A stretch of DNA of 64,000 nt, from contig JBFXKJ010000001.1 in the NCBI GenBank assembly GCA_050173895.1, positions 12,969 through 76,968 of the forward strand. Direction: 5' to 3'. Made by a program: the position numbers and the translations under genes. Within the stretch, counting starts at the first letter, position 1, and every line of letters starts with the position of its first letter. The notes below the pieces were generated by a model that saw only the letters and a list, made by a program, of their open reading frames with translations, searched no databases and had not been told where the DNA came from. This DNA comes from JBCFBK01 sp050173895 (GTDB taxonomy: Bacteria > Bacteroidota > Bacteroidia > Bacteroidales > Prolixibacteraceae). This document shows, in pieces, positions 1-9,568 of this stretch.

Positions 1-377
1 GTCTTCAGTTTGACATTTTGGAGGAAATCCAGCAACGCCTGCCGGGTTTTCCCCTTGTCCTTCACGGTGCTTCTTCCGTGAAAACGGATGAGATCATTCG
101 GATCAATGCTGCCGGTGGCAGGCTGGGTACCAATGCCCAGGGCGTTGATCCTTCAGAGCTCCGGAAAGCCATTGGTTATGGCGTCTGTAAGGTAAATATA
201 GCTACCGATCTGCGGTTAATCTGGACCCGTGTACACCGGGAATTTTTCCGTGATCATGCCGACTTGTTCGACCCGGTGATCCCGGGTAAAGACTACATCC
301 GGGAAATTGAGGCAGGCATGCTTGAAAAATTTGAGCTGCTGGGTTCAGTTGGCCGGTCAGCATCTTTAAAAAGTTAA
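1..377 (+). CDS. Class II fructose-bisphosphate aldolase-type protein (IolJ-like), 3' part only
   Basis: The frame is open from the window edge, so only about the last 125 residues are present. The visible part has the class II aldolase signatures: LVLHGASSV, whose His is a zinc ligand, and VCKVNIATDLR, the loop that binds the phosphate of dihydroxyacetone phosphate. It ends 3 nt before iolB. In the inositol pathway the matching enzyme (IolJ) splits 2-deoxy-5-keto-gluconate 6-phosphate into DHAP and malonate semialdehyde, and its place at the head of a full iol set supports that role. The family also includes glycolytic and tagatose-bisphosphate aldolases, and the sequence alone cannot separate them. 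Confidence 0.85.
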   Translation, partial: LQFDILEEIQQRLPGFPLVLHGASSVKTDEIIRINAAGGRLGTNAQGVDPSELRKAIGYGVCKVNIATDLRLIWTRVHREFFRDHADLFDPVIPGKDYIREIEAGMLEKFELLGSVGRSASLKS

Positions 378-380
378 ATT

Positions 381-1250
381 ATGAAGATCAGTTCAAAGTA
401 CCCGCTCCTGGCGAAGCCAATCGGGACAACGGGAATTTATCAAAGCGTTTTAAGGGAAGAAGCGGGTTGGCAGTACCTGAATTTTCAGGCAAGGCTGATG
501 AAAAAAGCTGAGGTCTGGGAAGGGGATACAGGTGAAAATGAATACGGGATCATCCTTCTGGGAGGGGATTATTCGGTTACAACCGACAAGGGAAGCTGGA
601 GAACCGTGAACGGAAGGAAAGACGTGTTCAGCGGCATTGCCCATACGCTTTATCTGCCACGGCATACCGGCTTTAGGCTGACAGCGGAAAGTGAGTTGCT
701 GGATATCGCTTATGGCTGGTGTGAAACGGATGAGGATCATCCGGCCTGCTTCAAACTGCCGGGGGAGGCTGCTGTTGAAATCAGGGGAGGCGATAATGCC
801 ACCCGGCAGATCAACAGCCTGATCCAGCCCGGATTCGATTGTCACCGCCTGATCAGCGTTGAGGTATACACCCCTTCCGGGAACTGGAGTTCTTTCCCGG
901 CGCATAAGCATGACCAGCGAAAAGTTGATGAAAACGGACAGGTAAGGGAAGCCCGTCTGGAAGAGATCTATTTTTACAAAACAGACAAGCCGCAGGGGTT
1001 TGCCATTCAGCGGGTATATACGGACGACCGCAGCCTGGACGAAATTGCAGTTGCTCAGAACAATGATCTTGTACTTATTCCCAAAGGGTATCATCCGGTT
1101 GTTGCGGGGCATGGTTACAATGTCTACTACCTGAATTTCCTGACCGGCAGTGATCAGTCGTTGGCAAACAGCGATGATCCTGATCATCAATGGATTTACG
1201 GCTCATGGAAGGGGAGGGACCCCAGGGTTCCTGTCGTGAAAGCTAACTAA
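381..1250 (+). CDS. iolB: 5-deoxy-glucuronate isomerase IolB
   Basis: The 289-residue product matches IolB over its full length. The family isomerises 5-deoxy-D-glucuronate to 2-deoxy-5-keto-D-gluconate in the cytoplasm. The metal-binding bicupin core is visible as FPAHKHD (His175 and His177), followed by a conserved acidic stretch RLEEIYFYK and by LIPKGYHPVVAGHGYNVYYLN. It starts 3 nt after the aldolase stop and ends 7 nt before iolC, so it is translated from the same message. The family has no close paralogue of other function, so the call is firm. Confidence 0.95.
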   Translation: MKISSKYPLLAKPIGTTGIYQSVLREEAGWQYLNFQARLMKKAEVWEGDTGENEYGIILLGGDYSVTTDKGSWRTVNGRKDVFSGIAHTLYLPRHTGFRLTAESELLDIAYGWCETDEDHPACFKLPGEAAVEIRGGDNATRQINSLIQPGFDCHRLISVEVYTPSGNWSSFPAHKHDQRKVDENGQVREARLEEIYFYKTDKPQGFAIQRVYTDDRSLDEIAVAQNNDLVLIPKGYHPVVAGHGYNVYYLNFLTGSDQSLANSDDPDHQWIYGSWKGRDPRVPVVKAN

Positions 1251-1257
1251 ACAAAAT

Positions 1258-2271
1258 ATGACACAAAAAGCATTTGACGTTATTTGCATGGGCCGATCGT
1301 CAATCGACCTCTATTCGCAGGATACCGGAGCTCCTTTCGAAGATATATCCGGGTTCCATGCATTTGTCGGCGGCTCACCGCTGAATATTGCCGTTGGTTG
1401 CCGCCGGCTTGGATTAAAATCGACGCTCCTGACAGGTGTCGGTAGGGATAAGGTGGGTGATTTTATTTTGAATTTTCTGAAGAAAGAGGACGTTGATACG
1501 TCCAAAATCCCGGTTATTGCCGGCGCCCGCAGTTCCGCGGTTTTACTGGGAATTGAACCGCCCGACCGCTTTCCGCTGGTCTATTACCGTGCCAACTGCG
1601 CCGATTCTCAGATCACCATTGACCATGTCCTGCAGGCGGATGTGAAGGAATGCAAAATGCTGGAGGTATCGGGTACGGCACTGAACATCGAACCTACCCG
1701 GAGTGCAGCCTTCCTGGCCGTGGAAATTGCCCGTGAGAATGATATCCCCGTCCTGCTTGATCTGGATTTCCGGGCCGATCAATGGTACGATATCCGCGCA
1801 TTCGGTATTACAAGCCGTGCTTTTTTGAGGAATGTCAACATTGTACTGGGCACCGAGGAGGAAATTCTTGCTGCCTGTCTGAAAGATGAGTCACAACTCA
1901 GCATTCAGCACCAGCAGATCTCTGCGCCTAAAATCACGGGAAACATCGATGATGCGATCGAAAAAATTCTGGCACTGGGGGTCGATGTGCTGATCATGAA
2001 GTCAGGATCCAGAGGTGCCCGGGTTTACTTACCTGATCACACCGTAACGGAAGTCCCGGGATTTCCTGTTGAAGTTTTAAATGTTCTGGGTGCGGGCGAT
2101 GCCTTTGCCGCAGGTTTCATTTATGGCTACCTGAAAGGATGGGACTGGTACCGGTCGTGCAGGATGGGGAATGCCTGCGGCGCTCATATTGTGACCCAGC
2201 TTGGTTGCGCCAATTTTTCGCCTTATGAAGATGAGATCCTGGCGTTCATTGAGTCGAAAGGGGGATTTTAA
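1258..2271 (+). CDS. iolC: 5-dehydro-2-deoxygluconokinase IolC
   Basis: This 337-residue PfkB-family sugar kinase has the N-terminal substrate motif FVGGSPLNIAVGCRRLG and the C-terminal anion-hole motif NVLGAGDAFAAGF, with Asp281 as the predicted catalytic base. In the inositol pathway IolC phosphorylates 2-deoxy-5-keto-D-gluconate with ATP. PfkB kinases as a class phosphorylate many sugars; assignment to IolC rests on overall resemblance and on the position between iolB and iolD. It lies 7 nt after iolB and 33 nt before iolD. Confidence 0.93.
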   Translation: MTQKAFDVICMGRSSIDLYSQDTGAPFEDISGFHAFVGGSPLNIAVGCRRLGLKSTLLTGVGRDKVGDFILNFLKKEDVDTSKIPVIAGARSSAVLLGIEPPDRFPLVYYRANCADSQITIDHVLQADVKECKMLEVSGTALNIEPTRSAAFLAVEIARENDIPVLLDLDFRADQWYDIRAFGITSRAFLRNVNIVLGTEEEILAACLKDESQLSIQHQQISAPKITGNIDDAIEKILALGVDVLIMKSGSRGARVYLPDHTVTEVPGFPVEVLNVLGAGDAFAAGFIYGYLKGWDWYRSCRMGNACGAHIVTQLGCANFSPYEDEILAFIESKGGF

Positions 2272-2304
2272 CCGTTTCTGTTAATTAATGTAATCAAACC
2301 CACT

Positions 2305-4170
2305 ATGTCTGCCATACGATTGACCGTAGCCCAGGCTACAATTGCGTTTCTTAAAAATCAGTATTCGGAGCGGGATGGAGTTGAACAGAAATTCTTTGGA
2401 GGTTGTTTTGGCATTTTTGGCCATGGCAATGTAGCCGGCTATGGGCAGGCGCTTCAGCAATCTCCTGATTTCAGGTACTACCAGGTTCGCAACGAACAGG
2501 CCAGCGTGCATGCTGCAGCGGCCTATGCAAAAATGAAGAACCGGCTCTCCACACTGGTGTGCACCTCTTCAATCGGTCCGGGTGCGACCAACATGATCAC
2601 GGCGGCAGCCGGAGCTACCATCAACCATTTGCCGGTTTTGATCCTTCCTGGTGATATCTTCGCCCGGCGCATGGTGGCACCGGTACTTCAGCAGCTCGAG
2701 TCGGCCTGGTCACAGGATTTCTCCGTGAATGACTGTTTTAAGCCCATCTCAAAATACTGGGACCGGATTAACCGGCCCGAACAGCTCATTACTTCACTGC
2801 CCGAGGTGATGCGTGTGCTGACTTCCCCCGTCGATACGGGGGCTGTTACCCTTTGCATTCCGCAGGATGTACAGGCTGAAGCCTACGATTTTCCAGAAGC
2901 GCTTTTCCAAAAGAGAGTCTGGCATATTGCCAGGCCGAGAGCTGATGCCGGCGCATTAAAACGAGCTGCCGCATTGATCAGGTCGGCCCAGAAGCCGTTG
3001 ATCATTGCCGGAGGGGGCGTCATCTACAGCGAAGCGGAAAAAGAATTGCTGGCTTTTGTGAGCCGGACCGGAATTCCTGTTGCCGAAACGTTTGCAGGGA
3101 AAGGATCGCTTTGCTACGACGATCCGCATAACCTGGGAGCAGTCGGCGCCACCGGTACGGAAGGGGCAAATGCGATCAGCACGGAAGCGGATGTGGTGAT
3201 TGGCATCGGGACCCGCTACAGCGATTTTACCACTGCCTCCAAAACGGCATTTCAGAACCCGAATGTCCGTTTTGTCAATATCAATATTACCGAATTCGAT
3301 GCCTGCAAACACAGCGGGCTTGCCTTGACAGGCGATGCCAAAGTGATTATTCAGGAGCTCGGCGGACTGCTTGCCGGATATCAGGTTGACGAAGCCTACC
3401 GGGAGAAAGTGGCGGCGTTCAACAGAAGCTGGGATGAGAAAGTTGCTGCGGCATACCTTCCCAATACAGACGGCCTGCCGAGTCAGGCGGAGGTTGTCGG
3501 CGCCGTGAACAATTTCTCAGCTCCCGATGATGTCCTTCTTTGTGCTGCCGGCAGCCTTCCGGGCGATCTGCACAAATTGTGGCGGACCCGCAGCAGCAAG
3601 GGATTCCATCTCGAGTACGGCTATTCATGCATGGGCTATGAAATTCCCGGCGGCATTGGAGCTAAAATTGCCGCCCCTGAGAAGGAAATTTTTGTCATGA
3701 TAGGCGATGGAACCTACCTGATGATGCCCTCCGAAATCGTCACATCCATTCAGGAAGGGATTAAATTGACGATCATTCTGATCGACAATCACGGTTTTGC
3801 GAGTATAGGCGGGCTCTCCGGATCAATCGGAAGCCAGGGCTTCGGCACGCGGTATGTGTATCGTGATCCGGAAAGCGGCCAGTTGTCGGGAGAGGTATTA
3901 CCCGTCGATCTGGCTGCCAATGCAGCAAGCCTGGGCGCATTTGTCATCAGGACGTCCAGTATAGCCGACCTGAATCAGGCATTGGGAAAGGCCAGATCGA
4001 TGCCCGTGACAACGGTGATCTGTATTGAAACCGTTCCTGAACGGAAAATGAAAGGATACGGATATGCGTGGTGGGATGTTCCCGTTGCAGAAGTTTCAGA
4101 CATGGATTCGGTGAACGAAGCGCACGCGCAGTACGAGGAAAATAAAAAGAAACAGAGGTACTTCTTATAA
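2305..4170 (+). CDS. iolD: 3D-(3,5/4)-trihydroxycyclohexane-1,2-dione hydrolase IolD
   Basis: A 621-residue thiamine-diphosphate enzyme. The N-terminal PYR domain has the activating glutamate in VRNEQASVHAAA (Glu64). The middle domain contains KPLIIAGGGV. The C-terminal PP domain has the cofactor motif MIGDGTYLMMPSE (GDG at 467-469) and the downstream Asn in LIDNHGFASIGG. IolD hydrolyses the ring of trihydroxycyclohexane-dione to 5-deoxy-D-glucuronate. The length and the long N-terminal part before the PYR glutamate fit IolD better than acetolactate synthase. It is followed 10 nt later by iolA. Confidence 0.95.
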   Translation: MSAIRLTVAQATIAFLKNQYSERDGVEQKFFGGCFGIFGHGNVAGYGQALQQSPDFRYYQVRNEQASVHAAAAYAKMKNRLSTLVCTSSIGPGATNMITAAAGATINHLPVLILPGDIFARRMVAPVLQQLESAWSQDFSVNDCFKPISKYWDRINRPEQLITSLPEVMRVLTSPVDTGAVTLCIPQDVQAEAYDFPEALFQKRVWHIARPRADAGALKRAAALIRSAQKPLIIAGGGVIYSEAEKELLAFVSRTGIPVAETFAGKGSLCYDDPHNLGAVGATGTEGANAISTEADVVIGIGTRYSDFTTASKTAFQNPNVRFVNINITEFDACKHSGLALTGDAKVIIQELGGLLAGYQVDEAYREKVAAFNRSWDEKVAAAYLPNTDGLPSQAEVVGAVNNFSAPDDVLLCAAGSLPGDLHKLWRTRSSKGFHLEYGYSCMGYEIPGGIGAKIAAPEKEIFVMIGDGTYLMMPSEIVTSIQEGIKLTIILIDNHGFASIGGLSGSIGSQGFGTRYVYRDPESGQLSGEVLPVDLAANAASLGAFVIRTSSIADLNQALGKARSMPVTTVICIETVPERKMKGYGYAWWDVPVAEVSDMDSVNEAHAQYEENKKKQRYFL

Positions 4171-4180
4171 CTGTTCGGAT

Positions 4181-5656
4181 ATGGAAATCTTAAAGAATTA
4201 TATCGGGGGTGGCTGGATTGAAAGCAGGGAAACCCAAACCATCGATGTCATCAATCCCGCGAGCCAGGAGGTTCTTGGGAAAGTTCCCTATGGCCCGAAA
4301 AATGCACTGGATGTTGATCTTGCTGTCAGATCTGCCGGGGACGCCTTTGAAGAGTGGAGAACGGTTCCGGTCATCAAAAGGGTTCAGCCGCTTTATCAGT
4401 TGAAAAAACTGCTTGAGGAAAACATGGACGAACTGAGCCGGACCATCACGCTGGAATGCGGGAAAACTTTTGCGGAATCGAAAGCCGAGATCCAGCGTGC
4501 CGTCGAGAACGTGGAAGTGGCCTGCGGTACACCGATGCTGATGCAAAGTGAGTTTTCCGAAAATATTGCTCCGGGGATTGATGAGTTTATGATCAGGCAG
4601 CCGCTTGGCGTGTGCGCCTGCATTGCGCCGTTTAATTTCCCGGGGATGATCCCTTTTTGGTTTCTTCCCTATGCCATTGCCTGTGGAAATACCTTCATTA
4701 TGAAGCCGTCCGAGAAAGTCCCGCTGACCATGCAAAAGGTAATGGATCTGATCGACCGGCTCGACATTCCTAAAGGCATCATCAATTTGGTACACGGAGG
4801 TAAGGAAGCAGTCGATGGCATTCTTTCGCATCCGCTGGTGAAGGCGGTTAGTTTTGTAGGCTCTACGGCTGTTGCCCGCTATATTTATGCTACGGGAACA
4901 GCGAACGGGAAGCGGGTTCAGGCCCAGGGAGGTGCCAAAAACCCGGTGATCCTCCTGCCTGACGCCGATCTGGCCATGTCGGCCCGCATCGTTGCCGACA
5001 GTGTGTATGGTTGTGCCGGGCAGCGTTGTCTGGCAGCCTCCAATATTATTACCGTTGCCGACGACAACGGCTCGCTGAAGGAGGCTCTTTACGAAGCTGC
5101 AAAATCGAAACTGACCGGATTTGGACTTGATGATGGGGTAGAGATGGGGCCGGTGATCACCCGCGACAGCAAAAAGCGGGTTGAAGGGTTGATCGGGAAG
5201 GCAATCGGCGAAGGAGCCGGTCTGTTACTGGACGGAAGAAACGCCCGGATTGAAGGTTACGAATCAGGTAATTTCATCAAACCGACTATTCTGGAGAATG
5301 TTGCCCTGGAGGGAGAGGTGGTCAATACGGAGATCTTCGGCCCTGTGATGAGCCTGCTTTCGATGAATACACTCGATGAAGCCATTGCCTTTATCAACAA
5401 GAACCACTACGGCAACATGGCCTGCATTTTCACCCAAAGCGGATTGTCAGCGCGAACCTTCCGGAGCCTGGCTAATGCGGGGAACATCGGTATTAACATT
5501 GGTGTCGCTGCTCCGATGGCTCAGTTCCCCTTTAGCGGATGGAACGACAGCTTCTTTGGTGACCTCCACGGACAAAGCCGGCATGCGATCGAATTTTTTA
5601 CGCAAACCAAGATCGTTATTGAAAGATGGCCCAGAGAATGGTCCCGTAAATTTTAA
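4181..5656 (+). CDS. iolA: CoA-acylating methylmalonate/malonate-semialdehyde dehydrogenase IolA (MmsA)
   Basis: This 491-residue aldehyde dehydrogenase has the MMSDH features: CIAPFNFPGMIPFWFLP near 145-165, the NAD-binding FVGSTAVARYIY, and the nucleophile in YGCAGQRCLAAS (Cys283). MMSDH enzymes lack the general-base glutamate used by hydrolytic aldehyde dehydrogenases and release acyl-CoA; here the usual ELGG motif reads QGGAKN, as expected. In this operon it would turn malonate semialdehyde into acetyl-CoA and CO2, the last step of inositol breakdown. It could also serve valine degradation. Confidence 0.93.
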   Translation: MEILKNYIGGGWIESRETQTIDVINPASQEVLGKVPYGPKNALDVDLAVRSAGDAFEEWRTVPVIKRVQPLYQLKKLLEENMDELSRTITLECGKTFAESKAEIQRAVENVEVACGTPMLMQSEFSENIAPGIDEFMIRQPLGVCACIAPFNFPGMIPFWFLPYAIACGNTFIMKPSEKVPLTMQKVMDLIDRLDIPKGIINLVHGGKEAVDGILSHPLVKAVSFVGSTAVARYIYATGTANGKRVQAQGGAKNPVILLPDADLAMSARIVADSVYGCAGQRCLAASNIITVADDNGSLKEALYEAAKSKLTGFGLDDGVEMGPVITRDSKKRVEGLIGKAIGEGAGLLLDGRNARIEGYESGNFIKPTILENVALEGEVVNTEIFGPVMSLLSMNTLDEAIAFINKNHYGNMACIFTQSGLSARTFRSLANAGNIGINIGVAAPMAQFPFSGWNDSFFGDLHGQSRHAIEFFTQTKIVIERWPREWSRKF

Positions 5657-5667
5657 AAAAAATTGCC

Positions 5668-6567
5668 ATGATAAAAGTTGCGAATGCTCCCTGCTCATGG
5701 GGAGCCCTCGAATTTGGACTTGAAGGCGAGGTAAAAGGATACGATATAGTTCTCAATGAAATGGTTGAAACCGGCTATGCGGGAACCGAGCTCGGTGACT
5801 GGGGATTCATGCCCACCGAGCCTAAGGCGCTTAAAGAGGTGCTGAAGAAGAAGAATCTCTCCCTTCTGGGAGCTTTTGTCCCCGTGGCCTTAGCGAACCA
5901 GGCGGCACACGCAGACGGGATTGAAAGGGCCCTTAAAACCGCCGGATTAATGTACCATGCCGGATTCAAAGATGCTTTTATTGTTCTGGCCGATGAAAAC
6001 GGCACCATCGCGCAACGAGTGAATAACGCAGGTCGTATTCAACCTGGCATGGGGCTGAATGAGCATCAGTGGCAGACGTTTGCCGGTGGAGCCGAAAGAG
6101 TTGCCCGGGCTGTTAAGGAGAAATTCGGAATGCGTACCGTCTTTCATCATCACTGCGGCGGTTATGTCGAAACGCCCGAAGAAACCGAACAGCTGATGAA
6201 ACGGACTGATCCGGAATTGCTGGGGCTTTGCCTCGATATGGGACATTATGCATTTGGCGGGGGGGATCCCGTGGAAGCTCTACGAAAATACGAAAAGCGG
6301 ATCTGGCATGTTCATTTCAAAGATTTTGATCCTGCCGTAGGGAAAAAGGCTGCTGAATCGGGGTGGGATTATTTCAAAGCGGTTGAAATGGGTGTTTTTT
6401 GCGAGTTGGGAAATGGAAATGTAGATTTTAAAACAATTGCTTCCATTTTGCAGCAGCGGTCTTATGATGGCTGGATTGTTGTGGAACAGGACATTATCCC
6501 CGGAATGGGAAAGCCAAAGGAAAGCGCTGCCTCCAACCGGGCCTACATCAACAGCCTCGGCATATAA
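5668..6567 (+). CDS. iolE: Inosose dehydratase IolE
   Basis: The 299-residue product is a xylose-isomerase-like TIM barrel. Visible motifs are NAPCSWGALEF at the N terminus, FHHHCGGYVETPEE, LCLDMGHYAFGGGDP and WHVHFKDFD, which supply the Glu, Asp and His metal ligands of the fold, and the C-terminal VEQDI. IolE removes water from 2-keto-myo-inositol to give trihydroxycyclohexane-dione, the substrate of IolD. It lies 12 nt after iolA and 37 nt before iolG. The order iolD-iolA-iolE-iolG makes the assignment secure within a family that otherwise includes several sugar epimerases. Confidence 0.92.
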   Translation: MIKVANAPCSWGALEFGLEGEVKGYDIVLNEMVETGYAGTELGDWGFMPTEPKALKEVLKKKNLSLLGAFVPVALANQAAHADGIERALKTAGLMYHAGFKDAFIVLADENGTIAQRVNNAGRIQPGMGLNEHQWQTFAGGAERVARAVKEKFGMRTVFHHHCGGYVETPEETEQLMKRTDPELLGLCLDMGHYAFGGGDPVEALRKYEKRIWHVHFKDFDPAVGKKAAESGWDYFKAVEMGVFCELGNGNVDFKTIASILQQRSYDGWIVVEQDIIPGMGKPKESAASNRAYINSLGI

Positions 6568-6603
6568 GTATTCCTTGTTTAAAAACCAATTATGTACTGA
6601 AAA

Positions 6604-7614
6604 ATGGAAAAAATCAACATCGGTATTGCCGGATTGGGCCGGATTGGGAAAATACACCTGAAAAACTTATCCCGGAACTTTCCTGAAGTGAATGTTATAG
6701 GGGTTATGGATGTCCTTGAAGAATCGGAGAAAATTGCCCGGGAATTCAATGTTCCTCATTTTGTCAACACTTTCGATGAACTTTTAGCCATTGAAGGATT
6801 GAATGCGGTTGCCATCTGTTCTCCGACCAATACACATGCAGCGTATGTTGAAAAGGCCGCCAGGGCAGGCATGAACATCTTTTGCGAAAAACCGCTTGAC
6901 CTGTCGCTTGTCCGTCTGCTGGAGGTGTTAAAAGTGGTTGAGGAAACCGGAGTCCGTTTGATGCTGGGTTTTAACCGGCGTTTTGACCCTGAGTTTAAGC
7001 GAATCAGGGAACTGGTCACTGCAGGGGCCGTCGGCGATCCGCAAATTGTCAAAATCACCAGCCGTGACCCGGGACCGCCGCCTGTATCGTATATCAAGGT
7101 TTCCGGCGGATTGTTCCTGGACATGACCATTCATGATTTTGATATGGCCCGTTATATCTCGGGCAAAAAGGTAAAGGAGGTATTTGCCAAAGGGGCCGTA
7201 CTTGTTGACAAGGCTATCGGCGAAGCCGGCGACATTGATACCGCACTCATTACCCTCGTTTTTGAAGACGATACGATGGCCGTGATAGACAACAGCCGCA
7301 AAGCTGTTTATGGGTACGACCAGCGTCTCGAAGTATTCGGCAACAAGGGGATGGCCCGTGCCGACAATAATTTTCCCAATACCCACGAGTTGTACACTGA
7401 AAAAGGTGTTTCAGGCGACCTGCCGCTTTATTTTTTCCTGGAACGTTACGACGTGTCCTATAATCAGGAAATGAAGGAATTTGTGGACGCGCTTACATCC
7501 GGAAAGGAAATGCCTTGCGGGGGTGTTGACGGATTAATGTCACTGGCCATCGGGCTTGCGGCTAAGAAGTCGCTTGAAGCCAACAGACCGGTAAAACTCG
7601 ACGAGATCCTGTAA
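6604..7614 (+). CDS. iolG: Inositol 2-dehydrogenase IolG
   Basis: A 336-residue GFO/IDH/MocA oxidoreductase. The Rossmann motif GLGRIGKIHLKNL is at the N terminus. The catalytic lysine lies in CEKPLD (Lys96), and the Asp and His pair of inositol dehydrogenases is in DMTIHDFDMARY (Asp173, His177). It oxidises myo-inositol to 2-keto-myo-inositol with NAD, the first pathway step. Related family members act on scyllo-inositol or other polyols, so the exact isomer is inferred from the operon. The next gene starts 25 nt downstream on the same strand. Confidence 0.92.
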   Translation: MEKINIGIAGLGRIGKIHLKNLSRNFPEVNVIGVMDVLEESEKIAREFNVPHFVNTFDELLAIEGLNAVAICSPTNTHAAYVEKAARAGMNIFCEKPLDLSLVRLLEVLKVVEETGVRLMLGFNRRFDPEFKRIRELVTAGAVGDPQIVKITSRDPGPPPVSYIKVSGGLFLDMTIHDFDMARYISGKKVKEVFAKGAVLVDKAIGEAGDIDTALITLVFEDDTMAVIDNSRKAVYGYDQRLEVFGNKGMARADNNFPNTHELYTEKGVSGDLPLYFFLERYDVSYNQEMKEFVDALTSGKEMPCGGVDGLMSLAIGLAAKKSLEANRPVKLDEIL

Positions 7615-7639
7615 AATGAAAGCCGCAGAACGGCTGTAA

Positions 7640-9568
7640 ATGAATGTAGGAGAGATTGTTTTGCAAGTGAAAACACGATTTGCCATATTGGGCTGTCTGT
7701 GCGTTTTCCTGTGGGTTTCCTGTCTCGGGGAATCAGCTCAGAAGCCTGACGGCCTCAGAATTGCCGTTATGGCAGACGTCCATTTTCAGAACGTTTACGG
7801 AGAATTTTCCGGAGGAAATTTTAAAGGCATTGAAAACCCGGGGAATGGGAAATATGCTACCATTCGGACAATGGAGGCGCAACTCCATTCCACCCGGCTT
7901 TTCAATGAAAATTACTTTGCTTTTCTGGCAGCACTGGATGACGCCGTGAATCGTCAGGTCAGACTGATCATTTTGCCGGGCGACTTAACTGACGATGGTC
8001 AGCCATTTAATGGATATGCACTGAAAACGGTGCTTGAAAATTATTCGGAAAAATTTGGTGTCACTTTTCTTGCCATCAACGGGAATCATGACGCTGTGCG
8101 ACCTTTTGAAATGGATGCGGGAAAAGCAGATTACCTTGGAGCAGAGGGACGGCCTCAGCCTGTCATGAGCCGCGACGGGATCTATGGACGGAAGAATCCG
8201 GAGGGGCTTCCTGTTTCCGTCTCTCCGGATATGAAGAGTATGGGATACCCGGAAATGGCAGAAACACTCGGCCCTTTCGGCCTGATGCCTCAGCAGAAGT
8301 ACCTGTACTGGGAGACACCTTTTTCTGATTGTGATGTTTCCGGATACAGCTTTTCGAAGGCATCCGATGCGTCATCCCTGGAAAGCCGCCAATGTCTCAT
8401 CGGCCCTGACAGCCTCTCACTTTCTGACATCAGCTACCTGGTGGAGCCGGTCGACGGATTATGGTTATTGGCGATCGATGCCAATGTATATGTGCCGAAT
8501 GGGAATGCGAAATCAGATCCCGCTGATCCCGCAAATTACAGCGGTCCCGGCGACGGCTATAATCTGGTGCTGAAGCACAAAAAATATCTGATCGGCTGGG
8601 TAAGAAGCGTAAGTCAACGGGCAGCAAAGCTGAATAAAACACTTCTTGTTTTCAGCCATTACCCGATGGTGGATTTTTATGACGGGGCAGCGGGAAAACT
8701 GAAAAGTGTTTTTGGCGGCAAAGCTCCTTCAGGTCGCCTGCCTGAGGAGGAGGTCGCCCGGGCTTTCGCTGATGCAGGAGTTAAAGTCCACTTCGGAGGC
8801 CATATGCACATGAACGATACCGGAATCAAAACGACAGCAAAGGGAAATACGCTGGTCAATATTCAGGTTCCTTCCTTATCGGCTTATATTCCGGCTTACA
8901 AGTTGCTAACCATTTATGGCGGAAAACTGGATGTGGAGACAGTAGTCATGGACTCTGTTCCCCGGTTTAATGAGCTCTTTCCTCTCTATGAAATGGAATA
9001 TGCGTATCTGAAAAAGACCGGACAAAAAGACATTTGGGACAGAAATATTCTATCGGCAGGGAATTATCGCGATTATGCCGGCTGGCATTTGAGAGAGCTT
9101 GTCCGGCTCCGGTTTTTGCCAAATGAATGGCCCGATAGCCTTGCCAGTTTCCTGACCGGCATGTCCGGAAAGGAACTGCTGCTGATGGCATGTAAAAATT
9201 CTTCTGCGGAAGCAGATGAAACATTTCGGGAAGCAGCGAAACTGGCCCGGCAAAAGGGGATTGATTTAAACGGATTTGAAAGCTGGAACGGTCTGGATCT
9301 GATTGTTGATTTTTACCGCATCAGTCTTGCGGACAGGCTGGCTGTTGAGGATATCGGTGACAGAAGGCTTGGCCAATACGAGCTGATTTTTGAACAGTTT
9401 GCGCGGCAGAACGACAACGGAGATCCTATATGCAAACAAGTTAAGGCATTCGCTGAAAGTTTTCGGCTTCTTTTGAACGGCGATCCGGCAGGTTCGTTTA
9501 CGGTCGATATCAAAAACGGAGGAATTGTCAATGATTCACCGGCCCCCGCTTTTCCTAAATCTCAATAA
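7640..9568 (+). CDS. Secreted calcineurin-like metallophosphoesterase, probable lipoprotein
   Basis: The 642-residue product starts with a hydrophobic segment ending in WVSCLG; Cys28 could be lipidated, giving an envelope protein. The two-metal phosphoesterase motifs are all present in order: MADVHFQ, LPGDLTDDG, INGNHD, FSHYPMVDF and FGGHMHMND. The catalytic domain covers roughly the first 430 residues; the last 200 residues are not recognised. The substrate cannot be read from the sequence. Its place 25 nt behind iolG suggests, by inference only, release of inositol from a phosphorylated compound. The stop overlaps the stop region of the convergent DUF2490 gene by 14 nt. Confidence 0.85.
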   Translation: MNVGEIVLQVKTRFAILGCLCVFLWVSCLGESAQKPDGLRIAVMADVHFQNVYGEFSGGNFKGIENPGNGKYATIRTMEAQLHSTRLFNENYFAFLAALDDAVNRQVRLIILPGDLTDDGQPFNGYALKTVLENYSEKFGVTFLAINGNHDAVRPFEMDAGKADYLGAEGRPQPVMSRDGIYGRKNPEGLPVSVSPDMKSMGYPEMAETLGPFGLMPQQKYLYWETPFSDCDVSGYSFSKASDASSLESRQCLIGPDSLSLSDISYLVEPVDGLWLLAIDANVYVPNGNAKSDPADPANYSGPGDGYNLVLKHKKYLIGWVRSVSQRAAKLNKTLLVFSHYPMVDFYDGAAGKLKSVFGGKAPSGRLPEEEVARAFADAGVKVHFGGHMHMNDTGIKTTAKGNTLVNIQVPSLSAYIPAYKLLTIYGGKLDVETVVMDSVPRFNELFPLYEMEYAYLKKTGQKDIWDRNILSAGNYRDYAGWHLRELVRLRFLPNEWPDSLASFLTGMSGKELLLMACKNSSAEADETFREAAKLARQKGIDLNGFESWNGLDLIVDFYRISLADRLAVEDIGDRRLGQYELIFEQFARQNDNGDPICKQVKAFAESFRLLLNGDPAGSFTVDIKNGGIVNDSPAPAFPKSQ

